From Bacteroidota bacterium (GTDB lineage Bacteria; Bacteroidota; Ignavibacteria; OLB7): a DNA stretch of 64,000 bases. Of this stretch, positions 47,733-55,771 are shown piece after piece. Each line of letters opens with the position of its first letter. Position 1 is the stretch's first letter. The notes under the pieces are model-generated. The model did not search any database, was not told where the DNA came from, and saw only the letters and a list, made by a program, of their open reading frames with translations. A program made the translations under genes and the position numbers. Location of the stretch: assembly GCA_018266795.1 (NCBI GenBank), contig JAFDZV010000036.1, forward strand, positions 207,635 through 271,634, in the 5' to 3' direction.

Positions 47733-48356
47733 ATGTCTCTGAACCAGCTGTTCGAGCGCTTCAACCGCATCGCCAGATCGTACGCTCCGGAGTACCGGGT
47801 TGGCGACGAGGAGTCGTTGCAGGAGGCGGAGCGTTTGATTGCCGACGAGAAGAAGCGCGAGGCGGAACAGAAGAAGGCCGCGGAGGCTGCGCGCGATGAG
47901 GAGTTGAGGCGGCTGAAGCGCGAGGTGGAGGAGCGCAACCGCGCGGCCCGGGCAGGGGGCGCTTCGAGCGGCGGGGCGGGAGCAGATCCCGGCGACCATG
48001 CGGATGAGCCGGGAGCGAAGGATGGTGCAACCGCAGGCGATCGTGGTGCCGGTGGCGGAGCCGCGGGCGGAGCCGCGGGCGGAGCCGCGGGCGGAGCGCG
48101 CACCGATGCAGGCGCAGGTGCGGGCGGGAGCAGCCCCGCCGCCGCCGGTTGGGCGATCGACCGTGCGCGACGGATTCTCGGCGTAACGCCGGAGGCCGGA
48201 CCGGAAGAGATCGCCCAGGCGTACCGAGCCGGGATGCTTCTGCACCATCCCGACCGGAACGTGCATCGTTCCGCGAAGGAGCAGGAGGAAGCGAAGCTGC
48301 GTGCACAGGAACTGAACGCCGCCTATGCGCTGCTGCGACTGGTGAATATGAGGTAA
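47733..48356 (+). CDS. C-terminal J-domain protein with a coiled-coil N-terminus
   Basis: 207 residues. Residues ~1-80 are charged and helical, ending in a coiled-coil (AEQKKAAEAARDEELRRLKR, EVEERNRAARAGG). A Gly/Ala-rich, low-complexity linker (~85-135) contains GGAAGGAAGG, encoded by a 12-bp tandem DNA repeat at about 48055-48097. The final ~70 residues form a J domain: ARRILGVTPEAGPEEIAQAY then LLHHPDRN with the invariant HPD. Such proteins recruit and stimulate DnaK. A J domain at the C-terminus behind a coiled-coil is less usual than the DnaJ layout. Flanked on both sides by heptad repeats. The client is unknown. Confidence 0.78.
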   Translation: MSLNQLFERFNRIARSYAPEYRVGDEESLQEAERLIADEKKREAEQKKAAEAARDEELRRLKREVEERNRAARAGGASSGGAGADPGDHADEPGAKDGATAGDRGAGGGAAGGAAGGAAGGARTDAGAGAGGSSPAAAGWAIDRARRILGVTPEAGPEEIAQAYRAGMLLHHPDRNVHRSAKEQEEAKLRAQELNAAYALLRLVNMR

Positions 48357-48416
48357 CGCCACAGACCACGAACCACTGACTCCGAACCACAGACTACTGA
48401 CCACGAACCATTGAGC
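48357..48416. repeat. Tandem 7-bp repeats (14-bp super-period) after the J-domain gene
   Basis: Directly after the stop: GACCACG, AACCACT, GACTCCG, AACCACA, GACTACT, GACCACG, AACCATT, GAGCCTC. Alternating GAC- and AAC-type heptads give a 14-bp super-period. A 9-bp hairpin follows at 48435-48456 (atcgcgggg/ctccgcgat with one G-T pair). No coding potential. Confidence 0.7.
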
Positions 48417-48653
48417 CTCTTCCTCCGGACGGAGATCGCGGGGCAGACTCCGCGATGACACATCGAGCTACCTGACCATCCCCCGATTGTATTTCAGCAA
48501 CCGCAGAATCCTCCTTCGCTCGTTCGGTGCACTTCAGTAACTTCCGCGCTGCCGCAATAGGCTGCGCGCGATGCTCTTGCGCGCGCGAAACCGAGCCGTA
48601 TGCGCGTATCGAGGCGCGTGTGCATTTCCCAACACAAATTCAGGCGAGCCATC

Positions 48654-49655
48654 ATGGGTTCAAACGTGCTTCCTGTCGCCGTCATCATTGGATGTCTGTT
48701 TGTGGCGATATTCGTTCTCTACATGGTGCCGGTGAAACTGTGGGTTACCGCGATCGCAGCCGGTGTTCGCGTGGGCATCATCAATCTGGTGGGCATGCGT
48801 CTGCGCAAGGTGCCGCCAACGGTTATCGTGAACGCGAAGATCACCGCGCAGAAGGCCGGCATCAATGTGGACATCGATCAACTCGAGTCGCACTATCTGG
48901 CCGGCGGAAATGTTCAGAAGGTTGTTGCGGCGTTGATCTCTGCGGCGAAGGCGCAGATCCATCTCGGCTTCGAGCGCGCGACGGCCATCGATCTCGCCGG
49001 TCGTGATGTGCTTGAGGCCGTGCGCCTTTCGGTGAACCCGAAGGTGATCGAGACTCCGCCGGTGGCGGCCATGGCGCGCAACGGCATTCAGGTGCGCGCG
49101 GTTGCCAAGGTCACTGTCCGCGCCGATCTCGATCGTCTTGTCGGCGGTGCCGGTGAGGCCACCATCATTGCCCGCGTGGGCGAGGGAATCGTTACCACCA
49201 TCGGCTCCAGCGAAACCCACAGCCAGGTGCTGGAGAATCCGGATCGCATCTCGAAGACGGTGCTGGATAAGGGGCTCGATGCGGAGACGGCTTTCGAGAT
49301 TCTTTCCATCGACATTGCGGATGTTGACGTAGGGGAGAACATCGGTGCGAAGCTGGCGAGCGACCAGGCGCAGGCCGATCTGAGCGTTGCGCGCGCGAAG
49401 GCGGAGGAGCGGCGCGCGGCGGCCGTGGCGCTGGAGCAGGAGATGCATGCCCGCGTGCACGAGATGCGCGCGAAGGTTGTGGAGGCGGAAGCCCAGATTC
49501 CGCTGGCGATGGCGGAGGCGCTGCGCGACGGGCGCCTGGGAGTGATGGACTACTACAACATGAAGAATCTTCAGGCCGATACCTCGATGCGCGAGTCGAT
49601 CTCGCAATCGTCGGCGCCAACATCCCGCCAGCCCGGCGATCTCGGGAAGTTGTAG
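48654..49655 (+). CDS. floA: Flotillin-like membrane microdomain protein FloA
   Basis: 333 residues from ATG 48654. Two N-terminal hydrophobic segments ([20 protein letters not shown] and the region to residue ~45) anchor it; the SPFH domain follows ([40 protein letters not shown]), then an Ala/Glu-rich coiled-coil ([20 protein letters not shown]) and a short tail. The sequence matches the YqfA/FloA subfamily throughout. It organises lipid-ordered membrane patches and supports signalling and secretion complexes. The next gene (HAD) starts within 10 nt, suggesting cotranscription. Confidence 0.94.
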   Translation: MGSNVLPVAVIIGCLFVAIFVLYMVPVKLWVTAIAAGVRVGIINLVGMRLRKVPPTVIVNAKITAQKAGINVDIDQLESHYLAGGNVQKVVAALISAAKAQIHLGFERATAIDLAGRDVLEAVRLSVNPKVIETPPVAAMARNGIQVRAVAKVTVRADLDRLVGGAGEATIIARVGEGIVTTIGSSETHSQVLENPDRISKTVLDKGLDAETAFEILSIDIADVDVGENIGAKLASDQAQADLSVARAKAEERRAAAVALEQEMHARVHEMRAKVVEAEAQIPLAMAEALRDGRLGVMDYYNMKNLQADTSMRESISQSSAPTSRQPGDLGKL

Positions 49656-49663
49656 GGTTGGCG

Positions 49664-50419
49664 ATGCGCTTCGATTCGCTGGACGCGATCTTCTTCGATC
49701 TCGATGATACGCTGCTCGATCATCGCGGTGCCGTGCGTCGCGGCCTCCACGATGTCTATCATCTGTACCCGGCGTTCTTCGGATCGCTGGACTTCGCGCA
49801 GGTGCACGCCGCGTGGCATGCGATCAACGAGGCGATATGGGAGGAGTATTCGCGCGGTCTTCTCACAGCCGGGGAGCTGCGCCTTCAGCGCGCGAGGCAA
49901 CTCGTGGAGTGGGTCCGCTCGATGCTTGGCGCCACCGCCGGCATTGCGCCGGAGGAGATCCGCGACAGCTACATGCAATGCTACGAGAACCATTGCACGC
50001 TGTACGATGGCGTGCTTCCGATGCTGGATGCATTGAAGGATCGGTATACGCTCGGCATCATCACGAACGGATTCGCGAGCGTGCAGAGAAGGAAGATCGG
50101 CGGCACCGAGCTCGGCAGCCGCATCGGCCATGTGATTGTTTCCGAGGAGGTTGGCGTCCACAAGCCGGACGCCGGGATCTTTCGAATCGCGCTTGCCTCC
50201 GCAAACGCTGAGGCGGCCGGTTCGGTGTACGTTGGGGACAATTATCTGTGGGACGTACGTGGTGCCGCCGGAGCCGGCATGGCCACGGTCTGGTACAACG
50301 CCATCGGGACACACCGGCCCGCCGAATATGCCGATGTGGATCCGCAGGCGGAGGTCCGCTCCATCGGCGATCTTGCATCGCTCTTCGGCATCACACTCGA
50401 ACGAAGCCCTCAATCATGA
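49664..50419 (+). CDS. HAD-family hydrolase (HAD-IA, YjjG/dehalogenase type)
   Basis: 251 residues from ATG 49664 (TTG 49658 is an alternative). All four HAD motifs are present: FFDLDDTLLDH (nucleophile Asp and general acid Asp), LGIITNGF (Thr), KPDAGIFRIAL (Lys) and VYVGDNYLWDVRGAAGAGM (the acidic pair). A helical cap domain lies between motifs I and II. A magnesium-dependent phosphatase; the substrate could be a sugar phosphate or nucleotide. Its stop overlaps the ATG of the sugar-nucleotide transferase gene (ATGA at 50416), so a role in nucleotide-sugar supply is plausible but unproven. Confidence 0.9.
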   Translation: MRFDSLDAIFFDLDDTLLDHRGAVRRGLHDVYHLYPAFFGSLDFAQVHAAWHAINEAIWEEYSRGLLTAGELRLQRARQLVEWVRSMLGATAGIAPEEIRDSYMQCYENHCTLYDGVLPMLDALKDRYTLGIITNGFASVQRRKIGGTELGSRIGHVIVSEEVGVHKPDAGIFRIALASANAEAAGSVYVGDNYLWDVRGAAGAGMATVWYNAIGTHRPAEYADVDPQAEVRSIGDLASLFGITLERSPQS

Positions 50420-51486
50420 AAGCATTGATCACGGCGGGCGGGCGCGGAACGCGTCTGCGCCCCATCACCCATACGCAGAACAAGCATCTCATCCCGATCG
50501 CCAACAAGCCGATCCTTCGCTATGCAATCGATGCCGTGAAGGAATCCGGCATCACCGATATCGGCATCGTTGTAGGCGTGGACAACGGCCAGGAAGTGGA
50601 ACGGGCATTCGGCGACGGCTCCGATCTCGGCGTGCGCTTCACCTACATCTGGCAGGAAGCGCCGCTCGGGCTTGCTCACGTGGTGAAGATCTCCCAGGAG
50701 TTCATCGGCGACGATTCCTTCGTGTTCTATCTTGGCGACAACATCGTGGTGGGAGGCATCGAGCGATTCGTGCAGAGTTTTCGCGATGGGGGGCTGGACT
50801 GCTACCTTACGCTTGCGCGCGTGCGGGACCCCGAGCGCTTCGGCGTTCCGGAGTTCGACGGAACCGGACGCGTGGTTGCCGTGGAGGAAAAGCCGAGCGT
50901 GCCGAAGAGCCCGTTCGCGGTAAGCGGGATCTACATCTACGGTCCGGCGATCTTCCAGGCGGTGAACGCGATCGAGCCCAGCCGCAGGGGGGAGCTGGAG
51001 ATCAGCGACGCTCATGATTATCTTCTGAAGCACGGCTACAAGGTCGGCCACGGCGAGATCACCGGATGGTGGAAGGATACCGGCATGCCGAGCGATCTGC
51101 TGGAGGCGAACCGCCTTGTGTTGAGCAAGATCGATGAACGGATCGATGGGCGTGTGGACTCCGAGAGCGACATCGCCGGCGCCGTGGTGATCGAGGAAGG
51201 GGCGGAGGTGATCGCGAGCCGGGTGCGCGGGCCGGCTATCATCGGCCGCGGCGCGCGTGTTGTGGATACCTACGTGGGCCCGTACAGTTCAATCGGCGCC
51301 GGCTGTGTGCTGGAACATTGTGAGGTGGAATATTCCATTCTCATGGACCGCGTCACCGTCCGCTCCGTGGACGTACGCATCGAGGGAAGCCTGCTCGGCA
51401 ACGATGTGGAGATCTGCCGCGGCGCCGGCAAGCCGCGCGTGCAGCGCTTCGTGCTCGGCGAACAGAGCCGCGTGGAGCTGATGTAG
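50416..51486 (+). CDS. Glucose-1-phosphate thymidylyltransferase-like nucleotidyltransferase, long form
   Basis: 356 residues from ATG 50416. The N-terminal nucleotidyltransferase domain starts MKALITAGGRGTRLRP and contains NKHLIPIANKPILRYAI and FYLGDNIVVGG. A left-handed beta-helix follows from ~260 (AVVIEEGAEVIASRVRGPAI, VGPYSSIGAGCVLEH). It makes a dTDP-sugar (or related NDP-sugar) from the sugar 1-phosphate and dTTP, the first step to dTDP-rhamnose-type donors. The rest of that pathway is not in the window; the product probably feeds the cell-surface glycan made by the operon at 19.8-25.3 kb. Coupled by overlap to the HAD gene. Confidence 0.9.
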   Translation: MKALITAGGRGTRLRPITHTQNKHLIPIANKPILRYAIDAVKESGITDIGIVVGVDNGQEVERAFGDGSDLGVRFTYIWQEAPLGLAHVVKISQEFIGDDSFVFYLGDNIVVGGIERFVQSFRDGGLDCYLTLARVRDPERFGVPEFDGTGRVVAVEEKPSVPKSPFAVSGIYIYGPAIFQAVNAIEPSRRGELEISDAHDYLLKHGYKVGHGEITGWWKDTGMPSDLLEANRLVLSKIDERIDGRVDSESDIAGAVVIEEGAEVIASRVRGPAIIGRGARVVDTYVGPYSSIGAGCVLEHCEVEYSILMDRVTVRSVDVRIEGSLLGNDVEICRGAGKPRVQRFVLGEQSRVELM

Positions 51487-51737
51487 GAGAGAGTGGTTCC
51501 GCAGCATGTCGCCGTACAATCGATGCATGGAACACACGGCAGGGGGCCCGGTTCCTGGGCGCTCGCCCGCGGTTCGTCGTGGTTCCGGGTCAGCCGCAAG
51601 AAATAGCCGGGCGACAGACACTCGATGAATTGCTTCGCCGTCTTCAACGGACAGCCGGCAACACCGTGCCGGCGGCTGCGATGTTCGTGAAGGTGGCGCA
51701 CCTTCAGGGATGTATACACTCAAGATCACGAAGAGAC

Positions 51738-52562
51738 GTGCTAGTAATTCCTGCCATAGAGTTGAAGTCCGATCGCTGCGTGCGCACCATCAGTCTGGCA
51801 TCCAACGACGGCGTGGTCTACTCCGACGATCCCGGCCAGATGGCCCTGCTGTGGCGGCGCGAGAATGCCCGCACACTCCACATCCTGGATCGCGACGGCC
51901 TGTACGAGGGAACCGGGATCAATCACGACGCCATTCTCGAAGTTCTGGCGAAGGTCGAGATCCCGGTGCAACTGGTGTCGTCGTTCGCGGATATCGCCGA
52001 GTGCGAGATGTGGCTTGCGTCCGGTGTCTACCGGCTGTTCCTGCACGATGTTCTGCTGCGCGATCCAACCGGCGTGCGTTCGCTGGTGGAGCGCTTCGGC
52101 CCGTCGCGCATCTGCCTCGGTGCGATCACGAGCGGCGGGCGCACAAGCCATCCGTGGCACACCGGGACGGAGAGCATGGAGACCCTCGAGTTTACCTCGC
52201 GGGCGAAGGATCTCGGCATCAATCGCTTCTTCTTCACCGATCTGGATTACGAAGGGGGGATGCACGGCCCGAACTTCGCGGAACTGGAGCGGCTTGCAAC
52301 ACTTACCGGGATGCACGTGACGGCCGCGGGGGGCGTTGCAACGGTGGAACATCTCTGGCGTCTGCAGGAGATGGAGCAGTTCGGAATAGACTCCGTGGTG
52401 ATCGGCCGCGCGTTCTACGAAAACAGTTTCCCCTGCCAGCAGCTCTGGCGGGATATCGAGGCGGAGCGCCGGCAGGCGGGGAAGGAGTGGGCCGATGCGG
52501 TCTCCACCTCCACGCTCCGCTCCGGCCAGGACACCCACCCTGACCGCACGTCCGGCGCCTGA
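51738..52562 (+). CDS. HisA-like (beta/alpha)8-barrel protein with altered catalytic residues
   Basis: About 275 residues from GTG 51738 (gaagag upstream), which gives the family N-terminus LVIPAIELKSDRCVRTISL. It aligns along its length with HisA: HILDRDGLYEGTGINHDAI, VQLVSSFADIAECEMWLASG, TDLDYEGGMHGPN, HVTAAGGVATVEHLWRLQEM, SVVIGRAFYENSF. The first catalytic Asp (IPAID in HisA) is Glu (IPAIE), and the mid-barrel catalytic Asp is missing (ICLGAITSGGRT where HisA has a -D-xxxG- segment). The phosphate-binding loops look kept. No other histidine-biosynthesis gene is adjacent. It could be a divergent isomerase or a sugar-phosphate-binding protein of unknown activity. Confidence 0.72.
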   Translation: MLVIPAIELKSDRCVRTISLASNDGVVYSDDPGQMALLWRRENARTLHILDRDGLYEGTGINHDAILEVLAKVEIPVQLVSSFADIAECEMWLASGVYRLFLHDVLLRDPTGVRSLVERFGPSRICLGAITSGGRTSHPWHTGTESMETLEFTSRAKDLGINRFFFTDLDYEGGMHGPNFAELERLATLTGMHVTAAGGVATVEHLWRLQEMEQFGIDSVVIGRAFYENSFPCQQLWRDIEAERRQAGKEWADAVSTSTLRSGQDTHPDRTSGA

Positions 52563-52625
52563 GCGTGCGCCCCACGGCGTCTGCCGACGCGTGAGTCCCT
52601 TCATGCAATCACCCAATCACTCACG

Positions 52626-53459
52626 ATGAGCTCACTTCAGAACAGAGTTGCCCTTGTCACCGGAGCAAGCCGCGGTGCGGGCCGCGGCATCGCGCTTGCG
52701 CTCGCCGATCGCGGCGCTACGGTCTACGTTACGGGGCGCAGCGGAAGCGGCGGCGCTACCACGGAGAATCTTACGGGCACCGTTGAGGAGACTGCGCTGC
52801 AGGTCAACGAACGAGGTGGAACGGGCATCGCAGTGCGATGCGATCATACGAATGATGCGGACGTGGAGCGCCTGTTTCTACGCATCGGCGCGGAGCATGG
52901 TCGGTTGGATCTGCTGGTGAACAATGTCTGGGGTGGATACGAGGGGCACGAGGGGGCCGGCTTCGTTGCGCCGTTCTGGGAGCAGCCGATGCGGCACTGG
53001 GATGGTATGTTCGTGGCGGGGCTTCGGGCGCACATCGTTGCCGGGCGCTTCGCCGTGCCGCTCATGCTGCCGCGGCGTTCGGGGCTGATCGTCAACACGG
53101 TGGCGTGGGACCGCGGGCTCTACCTCGGCAATCTGTTCTACGATGTCGCCAAGGCCGCGATCGTGCGTCTCGCGTTCGCGATGGCGCAGGAGTTGAAGCC
53201 GCACGGTGTTTCGGCCGTTGCACTTGCACCGGGATTCATGCGGACGGAGCGGGTGATGCAGGCGCATGCGGAGCATCCGCTGGATCTGTCGCGAACGGAA
53301 TCACCGGAGTATGCAGGCCGTGTGATTGCCGCGATGGCCGCGGACCCCGATGTGGCAAGGCTTTCCGGCGGGGTACATCATGCCGGCGATCTTGCGCCGT
53401 ACTATGGCGTAACGGACATCGACGGCCGTGTCGTGCCGCCGTTTCGGATCGACGAATAG
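52626..53459 (+). CDS. Short-chain dehydrogenase/reductase (SDR)
   Basis: 277 residues. The Rossmann cofactor motif TGxxxGxG appears as VTGASRGAGRGIALALAD, followed by GATVYVTGRSG. The NNAG-like motif is LLVNNVWGG, and the catalytic YxxxK is FYDVAKAAIVRLAF, with an upstream Ser in NTVAWDRG less clear than usual. It oxidises or reduces a hydroxyl or carbonyl with NAD(P); the substrate is not predictable. ATG start, 63 nt after the HisA-like gene. The length (277) is longer than the ~250 of classical SDRs, with insertions after the NNVW motif. Confidence 0.87.
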   Translation: MSSLQNRVALVTGASRGAGRGIALALADRGATVYVTGRSGSGGATTENLTGTVEETALQVNERGGTGIAVRCDHTNDADVERLFLRIGAEHGRLDLLVNNVWGGYEGHEGAGFVAPFWEQPMRHWDGMFVAGLRAHIVAGRFAVPLMLPRRSGLIVNTVAWDRGLYLGNLFYDVAKAAIVRLAFAMAQELKPHGVSAVALAPGFMRTERVMQAHAEHPLDLSRTESPEYAGRVIAAMAADPDVARLSGGVHHAGDLAPYYGVTDIDGRVVPPFRIDE

Positions 53460-53545
53460 GCGCGGCGATCGGCGGCTTGCGGATCGCCGCCAACCGCGGG
53501 CCATCCCGTGCGGGCCGTTCTCTTTCAATCAATCTTCATTCACTG

Positions 53546-54067
53546 ATGATTCCTTCATTCATCGCCCTCGTGATGGGCACATATACACTGGGCATGCCGG
53601 GCCTGCATGCCGATGCCGGAGCGGCCGCTGCCGCCGGGCTTGCCCGCAACGTTTCCGCAGCCGCCACCATCGCCGGCAGGGGGCCCATCAGGCGGGGCGC
53701 ACCGATCGGCAGCTCGCCGGCTGCGGGCCTTGCGGATATCCTGAAGAACCCGAACGCGTTCGCCGGCAGGACGGTGATCGTTGAAGGTGTGGTGCAGCAG
53801 TGTTGCCAGCGGAAGGGATGCTGGATGGAACTGGCCGCAAAGCGGGGAGCGCCCGGCGTGCGCGTCACGTTCAAGGATTACGGCTTCTTCGTTCCCACCA
53901 ACTCCAGCGGCATGAAGGCACGGGCCGAAGGGACGGTAGTGGTGAAGCAGCTGGACAAGGCCATGGTGGACCACATGATGAGCGAAGGGGCGCATATCGC
54001 GCCCGCTCCGGACGGCACCGCGACTGAGGTGAGCTTCGTAGCGAGCGGCGTGGAGCTGCGCAGGTAA
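53546..54067 (+). CDS. DUF4920 domain secreted protein
   Basis: 173 residues from ATG 53546. An N-terminal signal peptide (SFIALVMGTYTLGMPGLHAD) is followed by a Gly/Ala/Ser-rich stretch and a ~100-residue domain with VIVEGVVQQCCQRKGCWMEL and VRVTFKDYGFFVPTNSSG. The CCQRKGCWM cysteine cluster and OB-like beta pattern are the signature of DUF4920. The family is annotated as unknown; the cysteines might bind a metal or form disulfides, but this is inference. 78 nt before the DinB-like gene, separated by heptad repeats. Confidence 0.8.
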   Translation: MIPSFIALVMGTYTLGMPGLHADAGAAAAAGLARNVSAAATIAGRGPIRRGAPIGSSPAAGLADILKNPNAFAGRTVIVEGVVQQCCQRKGCWMELAAKRGAPGVRVTFKDYGFFVPTNSSGMKARAEGTVVVKQLDKAMVDHMMSEGAHIAPAPDGTATEVSFVASGVELRR

Positions 54068-54106
54068 AGCCGGGGTGTTCTGTTCATTCTTCCATTGCGT
54101 TGCTTT

Positions 54107-54151
54107 GCGTCCTTTGCGGTTATTTCGAGAGAGAGCGACCGCAATGGACGC
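54107..54151 (+). promoter_or_regulatory. Heptad-derived hairpin that contains the DinB start codon
   Basis: gcgtcctttgcggt (54107-54120) pairs with accgcaatggacgc (54138-54151) with one mismatch; the loop holds gagagag (54127-54133), a likely ribosome binding site, while the ATG (54144-54146) is inside the stem. Both arms are 7-bp-periodic: AACCGCA, AAGGACG, CAAAGCA, ACGCAAT on the minus strand, and ACCGCAA, TGGACGC, TGAGGAA, CGCAGAG on the plus strand. Confidence 0.6.
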
Positions 54152-54695
54152 TGAGGAACGCAGAGCGTATTCCATACTCATGCAGTCCGAACTCGAAACC
54201 ATTCGCGAACACCTGCAACGCTATCGGAGCGTGACGCTGCAGCTGCTGGAGCTCGTGCCGGAGGATGCTCTGCATCGCCGCGAGACCGAAGGCGCTCGTT
54301 CGTTCGCGGACATCTTCATGCACATTGCGCAGATGGAGGAGTTCCACATCACGGGGCTGTTTCAGGACCGGTGGGACTTCGGCGGCGTGCGCCCGCCCGC
54401 CGATCCGCCAACGCGCCGCCGCCTGCAGGCTGAGCTTACCGCCACGCGCAACGTGACACTGGATGCGATCGCCTCGCTTGCTCAGAGCGATCTGGCACGC
54501 GCAACCTCGGTGCCCGGCATTTCCGTCAGCCGGCCGCTTCGGTCGTGGCTCTGGTATCTTGTGGAGCACGAGATTCATCACAAGGCGCAGATCTCCGATC
54601 GTCTCACGCGCATCGGTGTGGATGTTCCCTTCTGGGCGTTCGCGCTTCCCCCGGGCATGCGGCCGGACCGACGGCCGCCGACGCATCGCGGATAA
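54144..54695 (+). CDS. DinB-superfamily four-helix metalloprotein
   Basis: 183 residues from ATG 54144. The DinB four-helix bundle is indicated by FADIFMHIAQMEEFHITGL (first metal His) and by SWLWYLVEHEIHHKAQISD (HExxHH-like metal ligands). Family members bind a divalent metal; enzymatic roles include thiol transfer and dehalogenation, but most are uncharacterised. The start codon lies within a repeat-derived hairpin (see the regulatory entry at 54107), so the first codons (MDAEERRAY) are partly repeat sequence. Alternative in-frame start 54075 gives a longer, unlike-family N-terminus and is not preferred. Confidence 0.84.
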   Translation: MDAEERRAYSILMQSELETIREHLQRYRSVTLQLLELVPEDALHRRETEGARSFADIFMHIAQMEEFHITGLFQDRWDFGGVRPPADPPTRRRLQAELTATRNVTLDAIASLAQSDLARATSVPGISVSRPLRSWLWYLVEHEIHHKAQISDRLTRIGVDVPFWAFALPPGMRPDRRPPTHRG

Positions 54696-55045
54696 GGCGT
54701 CCGCATCCGCGTCTCCCGCCGGCATGGCACACCATTGTCGGTAGACCATCGCACTACCAACATTCCGCGAGTACATGATCATGTACTGGATGCGGGATGC
54801 ATGCCGTCATATATTCGCAGCCTACTCCCAGCCGCCTGCGGCCTCCAATCGAACGGGGCCGCATCTCTTCATTCCGTAGTCCGACCATCCGATCCCGCGC
54901 ATGCGCCGATACGTGCCTGCGTATGCATTGTGCGTGCCGTTGATCGAACCTGAAACCATTGTGCCTCGTGGAACGCGCCGGCGCCAACGTGTCCCGGGCG
55001 AGCCATGAGCATTTCATCTATCAATTACCCTGAGGAGACAGAACA
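54696..55045. other. 350-nt upstream region of the DUF2589 gene pair
   Basis: No gene. It contains an 18-bp perfect palindrome (54770-54787) and the promoter-like box TATATTCG (54810-54817), listed separately, then about 225 nt to the start codon at 55046. The ribosome binding site gaggag lies just before the start. Confidence 0.5.
54770..54817 (+). promoter_or_regulatory. 18-bp palindrome plus promoter box, candidate operator for the DUF2589 pair
   Basis: agtacatgatcatgtact (54770-54787) is a perfect palindrome. TATATTCG at 54810-54817 matches the TAnnTT(T/C)G box. The palindrome ends 22 nt upstream of the box, so it covers or abuts the -33 region, a classic position for a dimeric repressor or activator site. 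Confidence 0.5.
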
Positions 55046-55663
55046 ATGCCGACACCAGGCGAAGAATTGGGATCATTGGATTTTGAAAGCATGATCGGCG
55101 GACCGCTGGTTGCCGTTGTGCACGCGCAGACGCAGGCGGCAATCGCCACCGTGGACTTCATCAAGGCGGTGGGATTCAAGCCATCGTCCACGCCGGGTAC
55201 TCCGGACAGCCAGCAGGCCGGCACTCCGGCAACCGTCACGTTCCAGTACAAGAAGGATGTGCCGGGCACCGATGCGCAGGGGAAGCCGATCACCACGCAG
55301 CAGAACGCGCAGTTGGAGGTGCCCTTCCTCACCATGCTGCCGATTCCGTACCTCCGTGTGGAAGAGGTGAACATCGACTTCCTTGCCAAGATCAACTCCG
55401 TTGAATACAGGCAGGTGGATACGAACTTCAAGGTGGATGCGGCCCTCGAGGCGAAGGCCGGTTGGGGATGGGGGAGCGCGAAGCTCTCCGTCTCCGCAAG
55501 CTATCAGCGCCAGACACGGGAAGGTTCGACAGTGACGCGTGATTACTCGCTGGGCGTGAAGGTGAAGGCGGTGCAGGACGAGATGCCCGGAGGAATGGCG
55601 CGCGTGCTCTCGATTCTGGAGTCGCTGATCGCGGAGAAGCCGGCTGCCGCGCTGCCGGCGTAG
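55046..55663 (+). CDS. DUF2589 domain protein
   Basis: 205 residues, no signal peptide, no transmembrane helix. The N-terminus LGSLDFESMIGGPLVAVVHA followed by an AQTQAAIATVDFI helix, and the core FLTMLPIPYLRVEEVNIDFL, AKINSVEYRQ, are the DUF2589 pattern. A central proline- and threonine-rich insert (~45-75, SSTPGTPDSQQAGTP) separates helix and beta-sandwich. No function is established for the family. A gaggag ribosome binding site precedes the ATG. It is followed by a gene whose product shares the motif PxP-x-EEVxID, suggesting a two-component assembly. Confidence 0.85.
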   Translation: MPTPGEELGSLDFESMIGGPLVAVVHAQTQAAIATVDFIKAVGFKPSSTPGTPDSQQAGTPATVTFQYKKDVPGTDAQGKPITTQQNAQLEVPFLTMLPIPYLRVEEVNIDFLAKINSVEYRQVDTNFKVDAALEAKAGWGWGSAKLSVSASYQRQTREGSTVTRDYSLGVKVKAVQDEMPGGMARVLSILESLIAEKPAAALPA

Positions 55664-55691
55664 CCCGCAACTCTCTGATCGTGCGGACGTT

Positions 55692-55715
55692 CCCCCGGTG
55701 CTTCGGCGCCGGGGG
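55692..55715 (+). promoter_or_regulatory. Very stable UUCG-tetraloop hairpin between the DUF2589 gene and its partner
   Basis: cccccggtgc/gcgccggggg (10 bp, one T-G pair) around the loop ttcg, closed by C-G. No U run follows, so it looks like an intercistronic stability or processing element rather than a terminator. Confidence 0.55.
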
Positions 55716-55771
55716 GATGGTATGAATACAATTCACAGCGGAAGCATTTCACAAGCATCAGGAGCTGAAGC

